DNA of 64,000 bases. Source: Microthrixaceae bacterium (lineage in GTDB: Bacteria > Actinomycetota > Acidimicrobiia > Acidimicrobiales > Microtrichaceae). How positions within the stretch are numbered: position 1 is the stretch's first letter; every line of letters starts with the position of its first letter. The position numbers and the translations under genes were made by a program. The stretch is from the NCBI GenBank assembly GCA_023957975.1, contig JAMLGM010000005.1:165054-229053 (forward strand), in the 5' to 3' direction. The notes below the pieces were generated by a model. That model made no database searches. It was not told the DNA's origin and saw only the letters and a list, made by a program, of their open reading frames with translations. Positions 44,885 through 53,363 of this stretch are shown piece after piece.

Positions 44885-45742
44885 ATGTTCCAGCCTGAAC
44901 CCCGGTCGATCGGACCAAACTCGCTCCTGTGGCGCTATGCGGGCGACCAACGACTCGGATTCGTCGGCCTCGCCACCGGCATCTTGCAGCTCATGCACCC
45001 CGGCATCGGTGCGGGAGTCGCCCAGCACTCGGCGTTCTTCACCGAGCCGTGGGACCGAATTCAACGATCGATGCCGCTCATCCTCGGCGTCATCTATAAC
45101 GAGGATGCGGAGAACACCGGCAACTCCGTGCGCGAGTTTCATCGGGGCATCAAGGGAAAGACCGAGCACGGCGAGGCCTACAGCGCACTACGCCCCGAGA
45201 CCTTCTGGTGGGCACATGCCACCTTCCAATGGGCGGTGTTCCAACTCATCGACCGATTCGACAACCACCGCCTCACCGACGCCGAACGAGAGTCGCTCTA
45301 CCTCGATGGCATCGAGTGGTACCGGCGCTACGGCATGGGCATGGACCCGGTGCCGCCGACCTATGCCGAGTTCGTGGACAAGTGGGAGTACTACTGCCGC
45401 GAGGTCCTCGAGTTGAACGTGGCCTCGAGTCGTTCCCTCGACATGGCCCTTCACGAAAAGGTGTCCGATATGCCCGGACTACCCGGCTGGAGCAACCCGT
45501 TACAACGCGAGGTTCTGACACCGCTGCTTCGCCTGACGGCCATCGGCGGACTCCCTCGTACCGTCCGCAAACGATTCGACCTGCCGTGGGGTCGCCACGA
45601 GGAACTCCAGATGAAGGGGCTTGAGCTGTGGGTGCGCCAGAACTGGCGCTTCGTCCCCCGACATCTCCGGTACGCCCCGACCGCGTTGGCGGGCAAGGAT
45701 CGCGTCCGGAACGAACGTCGGAGTCTGGCCCATGCGTCGTAG
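44885..45742 (+). CDS. MpaB-family (DUF2236) oxygenase
   Basis: The 285-residue helical protein carries LMHPGIGAGVAQHSAFF near residue 36 and FWWAHATFQWAVFQLIDRF further on, with histidines and the ER-MpaB heme-binding pattern of the latex-clearing/MpaB group. ATG 44885 lies just after the operator; no ribosome site, in line with a leaderless message. Members oxidise diverse lipophilic compounds. Its gene overlaps the TetR gene by 11 bases, so they are co-transcribed. Confidence 0.86.
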   Translation: MFQPEPRSIGPNSLLWRYAGDQRLGFVGLATGILQLMHPGIGAGVAQHSAFFTEPWDRIQRSMPLILGVIYNEDAENTGNSVREFHRGIKGKTEHGEAYSALRPETFWWAHATFQWAVFQLIDRFDNHRLTDAERESLYLDGIEWYRRYGMGMDPVPPTYAEFVDKWEYYCREVLELNVASSRSLDMALHEKVSDMPGLPGWSNPLQREVLTPLLRLTAIGGLPRTVRKRFDLPWGRHEELQMKGLELWVRQNWRFVPRHLRYAPTALAGKDRVRNERRSLAHAS

Positions 45743-46370
45743 CCTCACGGTCGACGCGGACGGGGTCGTCGCTTCCCTCGCCAACGGCCCGGTCGACGAC
45801 GATGCGGACGACACGACGACGCGCATCCTCGACGCCGCCGCCGAGCTGTACGCCACCATCGGGCCGCGCCGGTGCAGCGTCGAGGACATCGCCGAACGCA
45901 GCGGGCTCGGGCGCACCACCATCTATCGCCGTTTCGATGGGCGCCAGCAGATCCTCGAGGCGGTCATCGGCCGCGAGGTTCGCCGGTTCTTCGCATCCAT
46001 CCTCGCCCCGACGGCGGGCTTGCATCGCTTCAACGACGTCGTGGTCGAGTCGTTCGTACACGGCCTCGCATCGAGCGAGACGTCGTTGCTCGCCGCGATG
46101 GTTCGCTCCGAGCCGGAGCTCTTGGCACTGTTGACCATCGACGGGGGCGCGATCATCGACGCCGCCCGCGAGTTCCTCCTCGACCTCGCCGCTCAGGCGG
46201 GCGTCGGCAGCGACGCCGACACGACCGCTACGCTCGTCGAGGTGCTCGTGCGCCTGGCCATCTCGCTGGTGCTCACGCCATCCGCGACCTTCCCCCTCGA
46301 CGACCCTGACACCGCCCGCGCCGCGCTGCACCGGGTGCTCGATCCGATCCTCGCCGCGCTCGCCCCCTGA
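45732..46370 (+). CDS. TetR-family regulator of the MpaB oxygenase
   Basis: The 212-residue protein has a TetR helix-turn-helix (PRRCSVEDIAERSGLGRTTIYRRF) at about residues 45-68 and a variable C-terminal domain. It overlaps the oxygenase gene and is thus controlled by the same promoter, where a perfect GAACAAT-T-ATTGTTC palindrome probably is its binding site. The ligand is unknown. Confidence 0.9.
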   Translation: MRRSLTVDADGVVASLANGPVDDDADDTTTRILDAAAELYATIGPRRCSVEDIAERSGLGRTTIYRRFDGRQQILEAVIGREVRRFFASILAPTAGLHRFNDVVVESFVHGLASSETSLLAAMVRSEPELLALLTIDGGAIIDAAREFLLDLAAQAGVGSDADTTATLVEVLVRLAISLVLTPSATFPLDDPDTARAALHRVLDPILAALAP

Positions 46371-46400
46371 CCGCCACGCACACCCACGCACACCCACGCA
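46371..46400. repeat. Ten-base tandem repeat after the TetR gene
   Basis: CACCCACGCA occurs twice exactly (46381-46400) preceded by the variant CCGCCACGCA (46371-46380). Degenerate copies follow to about 46410. It is non-coding on the plus strand and has no evident role. Confidence 0.85.
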
Positions 46401-46424
46401 CGCCCACCCACGTCCCAACCACGC

Positions 46425-46474
46425 GTTCTGTAGGTAATCGCGGCGGCTATGGCCACCGCGATTACCTACAGAAC
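46425..46474. repeat. 22-bp-arm hairpin (family copy P3)
   Basis: GTTCTGTAGGTAATCGCGGC at the left pairs with its reverse complement ending at 46474 with a single mismatch (G-T capable) and a six-base loop CTATGG. It lies between the TetR and AlkB genes. It shares with P1 and P2 the outer TTCTG/CAGAA and the intergenic setting but not the centre. Confidence 0.93.
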
Positions 46475-46493
46475 TGGCAAGGTAGGGGCTGCG

Positions 46494-47165
46494 ATGACCA
46501 ACCGGGCGCCTCTCACCATCGACCGCCACGCTGTGGTCGAGCGTCTATGGCTCGACGAGACCAGTTGGGTCGACGTCGTGCGCCGCTTCGTGCGCGAACC
46601 AGCGACCCTCACCGCCTCGCTGCTCGACGACGTCGTGTGGCGCCCCGACGAACAGTTCCGCTACGAGGTCACGATCACCTCGCCACGCCTCATCGCCACC
46701 CCTCGCGGCGAATCGCTTCCCGCTGCGGTGCGCCAGATCGAACTGCACCTTGCGGCGACGTATCGGCGGCGATTCAGCGGCCCGGCGTTGATCCAGTATC
46801 GAACCGGCCGCGACTCGGTCGCCTTTCACCGCGACCGCGAGATGCGCTGGTTGGACGACACCCTCATCGCCATCGTGTCCCTCGGAGCCACCCGACCGTT
46901 CGCCTTCCGGCCGGTCCATTCCCGCCGCGACGACGACACACACGACCACCGCATCGACCTCAACTCCGGCGACCTCATCGTGATGGGAGGTCGGGCCCAA
47001 CAGGACTGGCTCCACGCCGTTCCAAAGTGCGACGCAAGCGAGCCGCGGGTCTCGATGACCTGGCGTTGGACCTCGCGGGGCGGTCGACCCGACTCGAGCG
47101 CGCCGTATCGGGGTGCCCGGCACTTCGGCGATTCGGGCAGGGTCGGCCCGCAGCGACGAAACTGA
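46494..47165 (+). CDS. AlkB-family 2-oxoglutarate/Fe(II) dioxygenase
   Basis: ATG 46494 with AGGGG upstream gives 223 residues; an earlier ATG at 46449 lies in the hairpin loop and is less likely. The iron ligands are His112 and Asp114 in FHRDRE and His174 in WLHAVPK; the 2-oxoglutarate arginine pair is RVSMTWR (185-191). IQYRTGRDSVAFHRDRE is a standard AlkB core. These enzymes repair alkylated bases by oxidative demethylation. The nucleotide-recognition lid differs from E. coli AlkB. Confidence 0.9.
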   Translation: MTNRAPLTIDRHAVVERLWLDETSWVDVVRRFVREPATLTASLLDDVVWRPDEQFRYEVTITSPRLIATPRGESLPAAVRQIELHLAATYRRRFSGPALIQYRTGRDSVAFHRDREMRWLDDTLIAIVSLGATRPFAFRPVHSRRDDDTHDHRIDLNSGDLIVMGGRAQQDWLHAVPKCDASEPRVSMTWRWTSRGGRPDSSAPYRGARHFGDSGRVGPQRRN

Positions 47166-47169
47166 GCCG

Positions 47170-47410
47170 ATGCAGAACAGCTCCCCCACCGACGGCTCCC
47201 GCAGCGACCTCGACCCCGACCTCGCCGAAACCGTTGCGTACTGCGCGATCGAGCGGCTGCAACGCCGCTACGGCGACGCCGTCACCCGCCAGGCATGGGA
47301 CGAGGTCGCTGCCTGCTTCGACCCCGAGGCCACCGTGACGGTCGACCTCATCGATCGCTCGCCGCTTCGACGACGGCACCAGCGAGGTGTTCGCAATTCC
47401 CCGGCAGTAA
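47170..47410 (+). pseudogene. SnoaL-like (NTF2-fold) gene remnant, frameshifted and truncated
   Basis: The first 60 codons read ETVAYCAIERLQRRYGDAVT and AACFDPEATVTVDLIDRSP, the usual opening of SnoaL-like proteins. The frame is then lost: FDDGTSEVFAIPRQ continues in another frame and ends in a stop at 47408. The middle and C-terminal parts of the fold are missing. Eleven-base tandem repeats follow directly. It begins 4 bases after the alkB stop. I judge it non-functional. Confidence 0.6.
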
Positions 47411-47426
47411 CGATTCCTGCCGTGGC

Positions 47427-47470
47427 CGATCAGGAACCGATCAGGAACCGATCAGGAACCGATCAGGAGC
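47427..47470. repeat. Four 11-base tandem repeats
   Basis: CGATCAGGAAC occurs at 47427, 47438 and 47449, and as CGATCAGGAGC at 47460. The last copy contains the stop codon of the phoX remnant on the minus strand, so the repeats sit exactly between two decayed genes. Confidence 0.96.
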
Positions 47471-49271
47471 CGATCTTTCCGCCGCCGATCTTGCGGATCA
47501 CAACCGTCGCCGGGCGCGGCCGGCCGTCGGGGTCGTAGTCCGGCCAGTTGCTCACCGCTCGTGGGTTGGCGTTGGTCGGTGAACCGAATGCCGGAGTCGA
47601 CTCACCCGGATGCTGAATGTTCACGAACATCGTCTGCTGGTCCGGGGTGATGGCGATGCCGGTCAGTTCGCAGCCGCGCGGGCCGACGAGGAAGCGACGG
47701 GTCTCACCACTGACCGGGTCCGCGCACAGCATCTGGTTGTTGCCGATGTTGTCGTAGGCCTTCGACACCAGGTTCTGCGACGAGTTCGAGATGTCGGTCT
47801 GGATCCAGATGCGGCCGTCGTCGTCGACCATGATGCCGTCGGGCGACCCGTAGATGTCACCCACGATGTTTCCGGCCGCTGACAACGCCGGGTAGGCGGG
47901 GTCGCCACACAGCGCGAAGATGTTCCAGTCGAAGGTGAGGGAGCGGAAGTCATCGCCGGTCTCGTTCCAGCTCATGATCGAGCCGTACGGATTGGTGCCA
48001 CGTGGATTCGCAGCGTTCTGGTTTCCTGACCCGTTGGTGAGTGTGCAGAACACGGTGTTCGACACCGGGCTCACCGCAAGCCATTCCGGACGGTGCATCG
48101 GCGTCGCCCGTGCCGTCGTCGTTGAAACGCGCCACATACAGCGTTCCTTCGTCGAGCGGGCTGCGGCCGGCGGCGATGAGTTCCTGCCACGGGGCGGACC
48201 CGACGAACTTGTAGATGTATTCGCTGTTCTCATCGTCACCCGAGTAGAACACGGCGACTCCGGCCGTCTCGGCGTAGGTCGCACCCTCATGCTTGAACCG
48301 ACCGAGCGCGGTGCGCTTCACCGGCGTGGAGTTCGGGTCAAACGGATCAATCTCCACGATCCAGCCGAAGCGGTTTGTCTCGTCAGGGTTCGCGGCGAGA
48401 TCGAAACGCGGGTTCGACTCGTGCCACTTGAGCGACGAGTTCTTGGTCACCCCGTGACGAGCCTGATCGTCGCTCAGGGTGTACCCCGACGACGCTGTGC
48501 CGAAGTACTGGTTCCAGTTCTCCTCGCACGTGAGGTAGGTGCCCCAGGGCGTGAACCCGTTGGCGCAGTTGTTCAACGTTCCCTCGGGCGGCAGCGACCC
48601 TGCGACGGCGGGGTGCGACGCATCGACTGGACCCGAGAAGATGACGGGGGTCGACCCGGTGATGCGACGGTTGTAGGACGAATCGACCAGGCGCCACTTG
48701 TTGGCGCGAAGCTCGAACTGCACGACCGAGACCCCGTGGGCCGCCAGTGCCTTTGCGACCTGCTCGGCCGACGGCGAACCGGCTGACGCCGGGTAGATCT
48801 GCGTGATGTCGACGTACTCGTGGTTCAGCACGAGGAGGCCCTTGCGGCTTGCTTGCGCTCCCTCGCCGAGCGCGAAGTAGTGCATCCCGTCGTGGTTGAA
48901 GCCGATCTGTTGAGCCTGGTCGGCGGCGGTGTTCGAGGCGTCGGTACGAAACGCGGGGCCCGAACTCAAGATGGGGGGTGCCCCACGGGATCAGCACCTC
49001 GGCGGCGTACCCGTCGGCAACGGTGATCCGGTCGGCCTTGTTGGCCGCGACGCTTTCAAATCCAAGGAGTGGACCGGCCGGGACCGTCGTGGTGGTGGTC
49101 GTCGTGGTCGAGCCTGGTGACTCCGGCGAGCATGCGGTCAGCGCGCCGATTCCCGCAAGCGACGCGGCACCGAGTCCGCCGCCGATGAGACTCCGGCGAG
49201 AGAATCTCGTCGCGATGACCTCGTCGATCGGACGATTGGCGGATGGGTTCGAGGGAGGTGGAACGGGTCAC
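47463..49271 (-). pseudogene. phoX: phoX-like alkaline phosphatase gene with frameshifts
   Basis: Conserved PhoX segments are spread over several frames. The N-terminal NRPIDEVIATRFSRRSLIGG (a Tat signal) and ADGYAAEVLIPWGTP are in one frame; ILSSGPAFRTD, NHDGMHYFALG, CEENWNQYFG and YSGDDENSEYIYKFVG in a second; ATPMHRPEWLAVSP to the C-terminal RKIGGGKIGS in a third. One break is a run of six G at 48973-48978 where five would restore the frame. Another, near 48100, also lacks the usual segment between FNDDGTG and ATPMHRPEW. A third shift is near the GTG start at 49271. PhoX is a secreted calcium-dependent phosphatase. Confidence 0.82.
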
Positions 49272-49463
49272 AGCTGGTCTCCTCACTGCGTTGGGGCGTC
49301 GACATGTGGTGGTGTCGATCGGCAACCTACGGAGCCAACCTGTGCGTGAAGCGACCTGGGGGTGAACTCGGGGACAAGCCTTCGTGGATTTCCGTCGACC
49401 AGCGGCGCCGGTGCCGCGGCGCGGACTGGTCGCCGGGGTCACGAAGCTGTCAGGGTTGAGGCC

Positions 49464-50690
49464 GTGACGTCTGTGAGCCACACCCGCGACCTGCTCGTCA
49501 TCGGCGGAGGCCCCGGTGGATCGGCAGCAGCAATCCGCGCCGCACGAGCGGGCGCGAAGGTCACGCTGTTCGAAAAGGGCGCTCCGGGGCGCGACAAGAT
49601 CTGCGGCGACGGCCTGACGCCCCGCGCCATTCGAGCGCTGCTCGAACTCGACATCGACCTGACCGGAATCCATCGCACCCGTGGCCTTCGGATGAAGGCG
49701 TTCGGCAACGCCCGTGAGCTCGACTGGCCTGGGGGCGCCTTCCCCGACTGGGGGGCCGTGTGGCCGCGGCGTCGTCTCGACACCCACCTGGTCGAGGTTG
49801 CTGAAGAAGCCGGGGCCGAGGTGTTGTGGAGTCACGTGGCGACCCCGATCATGGACGGGAACCGGGTGGTCGGGGTCGAGGCCAACGGTGGTCGCTGGCA
49901 TGCCCCGATGACGATCGTGGCGACGGGAGCACCGAACGCCGTGACCAAGGGTTTGGGGGCCGATCGCAATCCCGACGAACCCTTCGGCCTGGCGATTCGC
50001 ACCTACGCGGCGACGCCTCGCGACACCGACGCGTTCCTCGAAGCCGACCTGACCCTGCGCGACGACAACGGCGCCCCGATCCCGGGCTACGGCTGGATGT
50101 TCCCGGTCGGCGACGGCACCGTGAACATCGGTGTGGGTGCCCTGTCGACCATGAAGGGGTTCAAGAAGCTGAACCTCAACAAGCTCCAGGACATCTACCG
50201 CGCCAGCGTCGCCGAGGAGTGGGAACTCGGACCGGATCTCGAACGGCCCCGCGCCTGGCGGCTTCCGATGAGCGTCACGAAGACGCACGGTCCAGGGTGG
50301 GTCGTGGTCGGCGACGCGGCTGGCCTGGTCAACCCGATGAACGGCGAGGGAATCGACTACGGCCTCGAATCGGGAATCCTCGCCGCGGATCTGGCCCTCG
50401 ACGACCCGCTGTATGCCCCCGCGCGGTACGCCCGCGGGGTGCGTGCGCGCTACGAGCCGTTCATGGACATGGGTCGTCGCTTCTCGTTCCTGGTGGGGCA
50501 CCCGTGGATCCTGCGCACCGGCCTTCGTTTCGCCGCGTCGACCGATGCCATCTCCAAGATCACCCTCGAGGTGATGGCGAATCTGGTCGAGGCCGACTCA
50601 CCGGGTGCGAGCGGCTGGACCTACCGGACCGCGGGCCGGTTGTTCGACGTCGCCGACCCGCTACTTCGCGCCACCCGAGCTGAACGCTGA
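49464..50690 (+). CDS. Geranylgeranyl reductase-family FAD oxidoreductase (MenJ-like)
   Basis: The 408-residue flavoprotein starts at GTG 49464 after TTGAGG (GTG 49473 possible). It has the FAD motif LVIGGGPGGSAAAIRAARAGA, KICGDGLTPRAI, the FxxGD-like WVVVGDAAGLVNPMNGEGIDYGLESG, and GWMFPVGDGTVNIGVG. It resembles M. tuberculosis Rv0561c (MenJ), which saturates an isoprene unit of menaquinone. A similar role on quinone or another polyprenyl is inferred. Confidence 0.9.
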   Translation: MTSVSHTRDLLVIGGGPGGSAAAIRAARAGAKVTLFEKGAPGRDKICGDGLTPRAIRALLELDIDLTGIHRTRGLRMKAFGNARELDWPGGAFPDWGAVWPRRRLDTHLVEVAEEAGAEVLWSHVATPIMDGNRVVGVEANGGRWHAPMTIVATGAPNAVTKGLGADRNPDEPFGLAIRTYAATPRDTDAFLEADLTLRDDNGAPIPGYGWMFPVGDGTVNIGVGALSTMKGFKKLNLNKLQDIYRASVAEEWELGPDLERPRAWRLPMSVTKTHGPGWVVVGDAAGLVNPMNGEGIDYGLESGILAADLALDDPLYAPARYARGVRARYEPFMDMGRRFSFLVGHPWILRTGLRFAASTDAISKITLEVMANLVEADSPGASGWTYRTAGRLFDVADPLLRATRAER

Positions 50691-50701
50691 ACGCCACGCT
50701 G

Positions 50702-50744
50702 CGCCAGCGTTGCGGCACGCCGCTGCGGCCTTGCAGCGCTGGCG
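50702..50744. terminator. Hairpin between convergent genes
   Basis: CGCCAGCGTTGC (50702-50713) pairs with GCAGCGCTGGCG (50733-50744) with one mismatch. It lies in the 58-base gap between the convergent reductase and sulfotransferase stops and could terminate both; there is no T-run. Confidence 0.5.
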
Positions 50745-50748
50745 GGAA

Positions 50749-52032
50749 CTACGCGAGAAACCTGGCCGTGTAGTCGGCGAAGCTGCCTCGCAGCGCGTCG
50801 GGGTCGATCCCCAGCGTGTCCGCCTCGTAGATCACCGAACCGTGCCGTGCCCGCCCGTGGCTGTCGAGGTAGGCGCGCTGCGCGGCGACCGTCTCGGGCG
50901 AGCGAGGCTGATCGGCGACCTGGTAGATCGCCTCGAGGATGCCCCACTGGTCGGCCATGAAGTCGTCGAAACGCACGTCGATGCTGCGTTCGGCCGCCAA
51001 CACGTCGCGGTCGCGCACGGCGGCACCGAGCATTCGGGTGACTCGGTCGGACCAGTAGTCGCCGATCTCGACGGGGTCGACGGGATCCATCTGCATCCGG
51101 GCGGCGTACGCGGCCATGGTCGCCATCGACACGGTCACGGCCACCGGATCGCGGTGAGTCACCACAACGGTGGCGTCGCCGAACACGTTGCGCAGCGCCA
51201 CGAATTGTTCGAGGTGCTGGGGCGATTTCAACATCCACCGTTTCGATCCGCCGCGAAGGAACGACATCGCCTTCAACACCGTCTTCATGTACTCATAATG
51301 CGGCGTCTGATCGCGGGCGAGGAAGTCGTCGCGCCACCGCGGGATGGGTGCGAGCGGTTCGAAGAACATCGAGCTGAAGTCGACGGCGAGGAGCTGAATC
51401 TCCTCGTGCACGTGGTCGGCGCTCATTTCGTGCATACGTTTGAAATACGGCATGGCGAGGTCCATGAACTCGCACGCGGCGTTGGTGCGATCCCAGCGCC
51501 CATCTCGTCCGTCGGCGCGGGCGACGTCGGTCGGCATCGGGATCGGCTCGAGCGACTCCCAGTACGGCAACGACCGCAGGTGGGGATCCGCGGCGAGAAG
51601 CTGTTGCAGATGGGTCGTGCCGGTGCGGGGTAGCCCGGCGATGACGATGGGCCGGTCGATCTCGATGTCGTGGATCTCGGGATGGCGGGCTAGCAAATCT
51701 TCCAGCAGCATCCGGTTACGGGTCATCTGCACGAACATGGTGTGCAGCGAGATGCGCCCCATGTGGCTGAGTCGCGGATGCTCCCAGAAGGCGTTGAAGA
51801 GCAGTTGCATCCTCCCCAGGTAGTCGTCGGGGCCCGCGTCGGGTTCGGCGATCCCCGCCGCCTGAAGCTCCCCTCTCGCCTGGGCGACCACCCCCTCCAC
51901 GCTGTAGTCGAGGAGGTCGTCGAGCGCCTTGGCTCCCTCGATCGCCTCGGCGACCTCGGGCGGAAACCGCGGTGCTGCGTAATCGTCGATGCGCACGGGC
52001 TCGGGCGTATTCAGGTCGTTGGCAGCGCTCAT
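50749..52032 (-). CDS. Sulfotransferase-family protein
   Basis: ATG 52032 overlaps the stop of the DUF1214 gene (ATGA). The 427-residue protein has the PAPS 5'-phosphosulfate loop IAGLPRTGTTHLQQLLAADP and the 3'-phosphate region VFGDATVVVTHRDPVAVTVS with serine, plus RWMLKSPQHLEQF, the pattern of actinobacterial Stf0-like and STF3 sulfotransferases. It may sulfate a lipid or hydroxylated metabolite. The coupled DUF1214 gene may act on the same substrate. Confidence 0.87.
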   Translation of the reverse strand: MSAANDLNTPEPVRIDDYAAPRFPPEVAEAIEGAKALDDLLDYSVEGVVAQARGELQAAGIAEPDAGPDDYLGRMQLLFNAFWEHPRLSHMGRISLHTMFVQMTRNRMLLEDLLARHPEIHDIEIDRPIVIAGLPRTGTTHLQQLLAADPHLRSLPYWESLEPIPMPTDVARADGRDGRWDRTNAACEFMDLAMPYFKRMHEMSADHVHEEIQLLAVDFSSMFFEPLAPIPRWRDDFLARDQTPHYEYMKTVLKAMSFLRGGSKRWMLKSPQHLEQFVALRNVFGDATVVVTHRDPVAVTVSMATMAAYAARMQMDPVDPVEIGDYWSDRVTRMLGAAVRDRDVLAAERSIDVRFDDFMADQWGILEAIYQVADQPRSPETVAAQRAYLDSHGRARHGSVIYEADTLGIDPDALRGSFADYTARFLA

Positions 52033-53147
52033 CGCCCGCCTCCGATCGACCCGGCTCCGACCGGCCCGGCTCCGATCGGTTCGACCGAGGTCGTCAACGG
52101 TTCGGGTGTGTGTTCGGGCAGGAACCACCGAAGCCAGATCCTCCCCCTCCGATGCCCCTGGGTCGACACCCAGTTCGGGTGACCTGGATCGCTCGCGGCG
52201 ACCACGATTTCGAAGCTGCCATCCGGTTCGTAGCGCACCTGCGCACCGTTGATCGTGACGCGATCGCGGTCGTAGTTGTAGGTGTGCAACAGCGGGTTCC
52301 ACAGCACGAGATTCCAGAATCGGCACTTCGGGGAACGTCCCCGGATGACGAGTTGCTCGCCCTCGGCCAGCTCGAAGGATCCCATGGCGTAGGCGGCATC
52401 CCCCGCAGCCCATCCAAAGGTCGCCGTGGGAACCGGGTACGGGTCGGCGACCGCGTTCACGCTGTCCATATCGCCGACCGGCACAATCGCCGCCTGGTCT
52501 CGCACCCAGGTGAGCGCAGCGCGGAAACGGCGCGCGAGATCGTCGTCGGTGAACTCGTATGGTGGCGCGTCGTCAATGCATTCGATGCGCCAGGTGCAGC
52601 GGCGGCCTGCGACCGGGTCGGCCAGGTAGTCACGGGTGAGGGCCACCACCGACTCGGCGTCGGTGATGATGCCCGGCCCGTCGTCGAGGGGTTCGGGCGC
52701 CACCCAGAACGAAAAGCGGCCCTCCTCGTCGAAGGCGAGCTGCTCGTCGTTGACGGTGCCGACGATGCGTTCGGAGTAGTGACCGTCGTCGGGTCCGGCA
52801 TAGACGGTGAGCGACATGTACGCCGCGTCGCCGCGCCAGCCACTCACGCGGTAACGGCGGCCGGGCCCGATCGGGGCGTGTTGGTAGAAGGCATCGGCGT
52901 TGTCGCCGCCCCACTTCTTTGTGGTTCCCACGATGTCGACGAAGCGTGGGGCGTCGACGTCGGCCCAGACGAAGCAGTCGAGCGCCACCTGGGTGATCGA
53001 GAAGATCCACCGGTTGACCTCGAGTTGGGACAACTCGTCAGCCAGGTCCGGATGTTCGGCCATCCTGGCGCGCAACCCAGCCATTTCCGCCAGGAGTTCA
53101 TCGACCGCCTCGACGGTACGAGCGGCAGGCTTCGGTGACAGCGACAT
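52029..53147 (-). CDS. DUF1214-domain protein
   Basis: ATG 53147 follows GGGGGAG; earlier in-frame starts have no support. The 372-residue product has YQHAPIGPGRRYRVSGWRGD, AYMSLTVYAGPDDGHYSERI and the C-terminal DUF1214 segment RSPKCRFWNLVLWNPLLHTYN and WLRWFLPEHTPEPL. The domain is beta-rich and of unknown activity; it often accompanies lipid-modifying enzymes. It is translated just ahead of the sulfotransferase. Confidence 0.83.
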   Translation of the reverse strand: MSLSPKPAARTVEAVDELLAEMAGLRARMAEHPDLADELSQLEVNRWIFSITQVALDCFVWADVDAPRFVDIVGTTKKWGGDNADAFYQHAPIGPGRRYRVSGWRGDAAYMSLTVYAGPDDGHYSERIVGTVNDEQLAFDEEGRFSFWVAPEPLDDGPGIITDAESVVALTRDYLADPVAGRRCTWRIECIDDAPPYEFTDDDLARRFRAALTWVRDQAAIVPVGDMDSVNAVADPYPVPTATFGWAAGDAAYAMGSFELAEGEQLVIRGRSPKCRFWNLVLWNPLLHTYNYDRDRVTINGAQVRYEPDGSFEIVVAASDPGHPNWVSTQGHRRGRIWLRWFLPEHTPEPLTTSVEPIGAGPVGAGSIGGGR

Positions 53148-53363
53148 GGCTCCCCCTTCAGGCGTGGTTCCCCTCCACACGAAACGGGCGATGTCGCCGG
53201 TGCCGTGTGTGCGGTGCACGCTATCGGTCCGGTAGAGTATCCGGGTCGTTCGAGTGAGCGACCCCGCTGAACCGCCGTCGCAGGTCACCGGCGCACATTG
53301 GTTGCGCCACATGATCGACCTCGACCGATGACTTCGGCGGACCCCTCAGCGAGGAGCAACATC

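Noticed and set aside
47427..47470. Short regular repeats considered as a CRISPR-like array.
   Set aside because: The 11-base units are contiguous without spacers and there are no cas genes; they are simple tandem repeats.
49056..50501. An open frame of 481 codons on the minus strand.
   Set aside because: It lies opposite the geranylgeranyl reductase; only its last part crosses the phoX N-terminal region, and in the wrong frame for the Tat signal.
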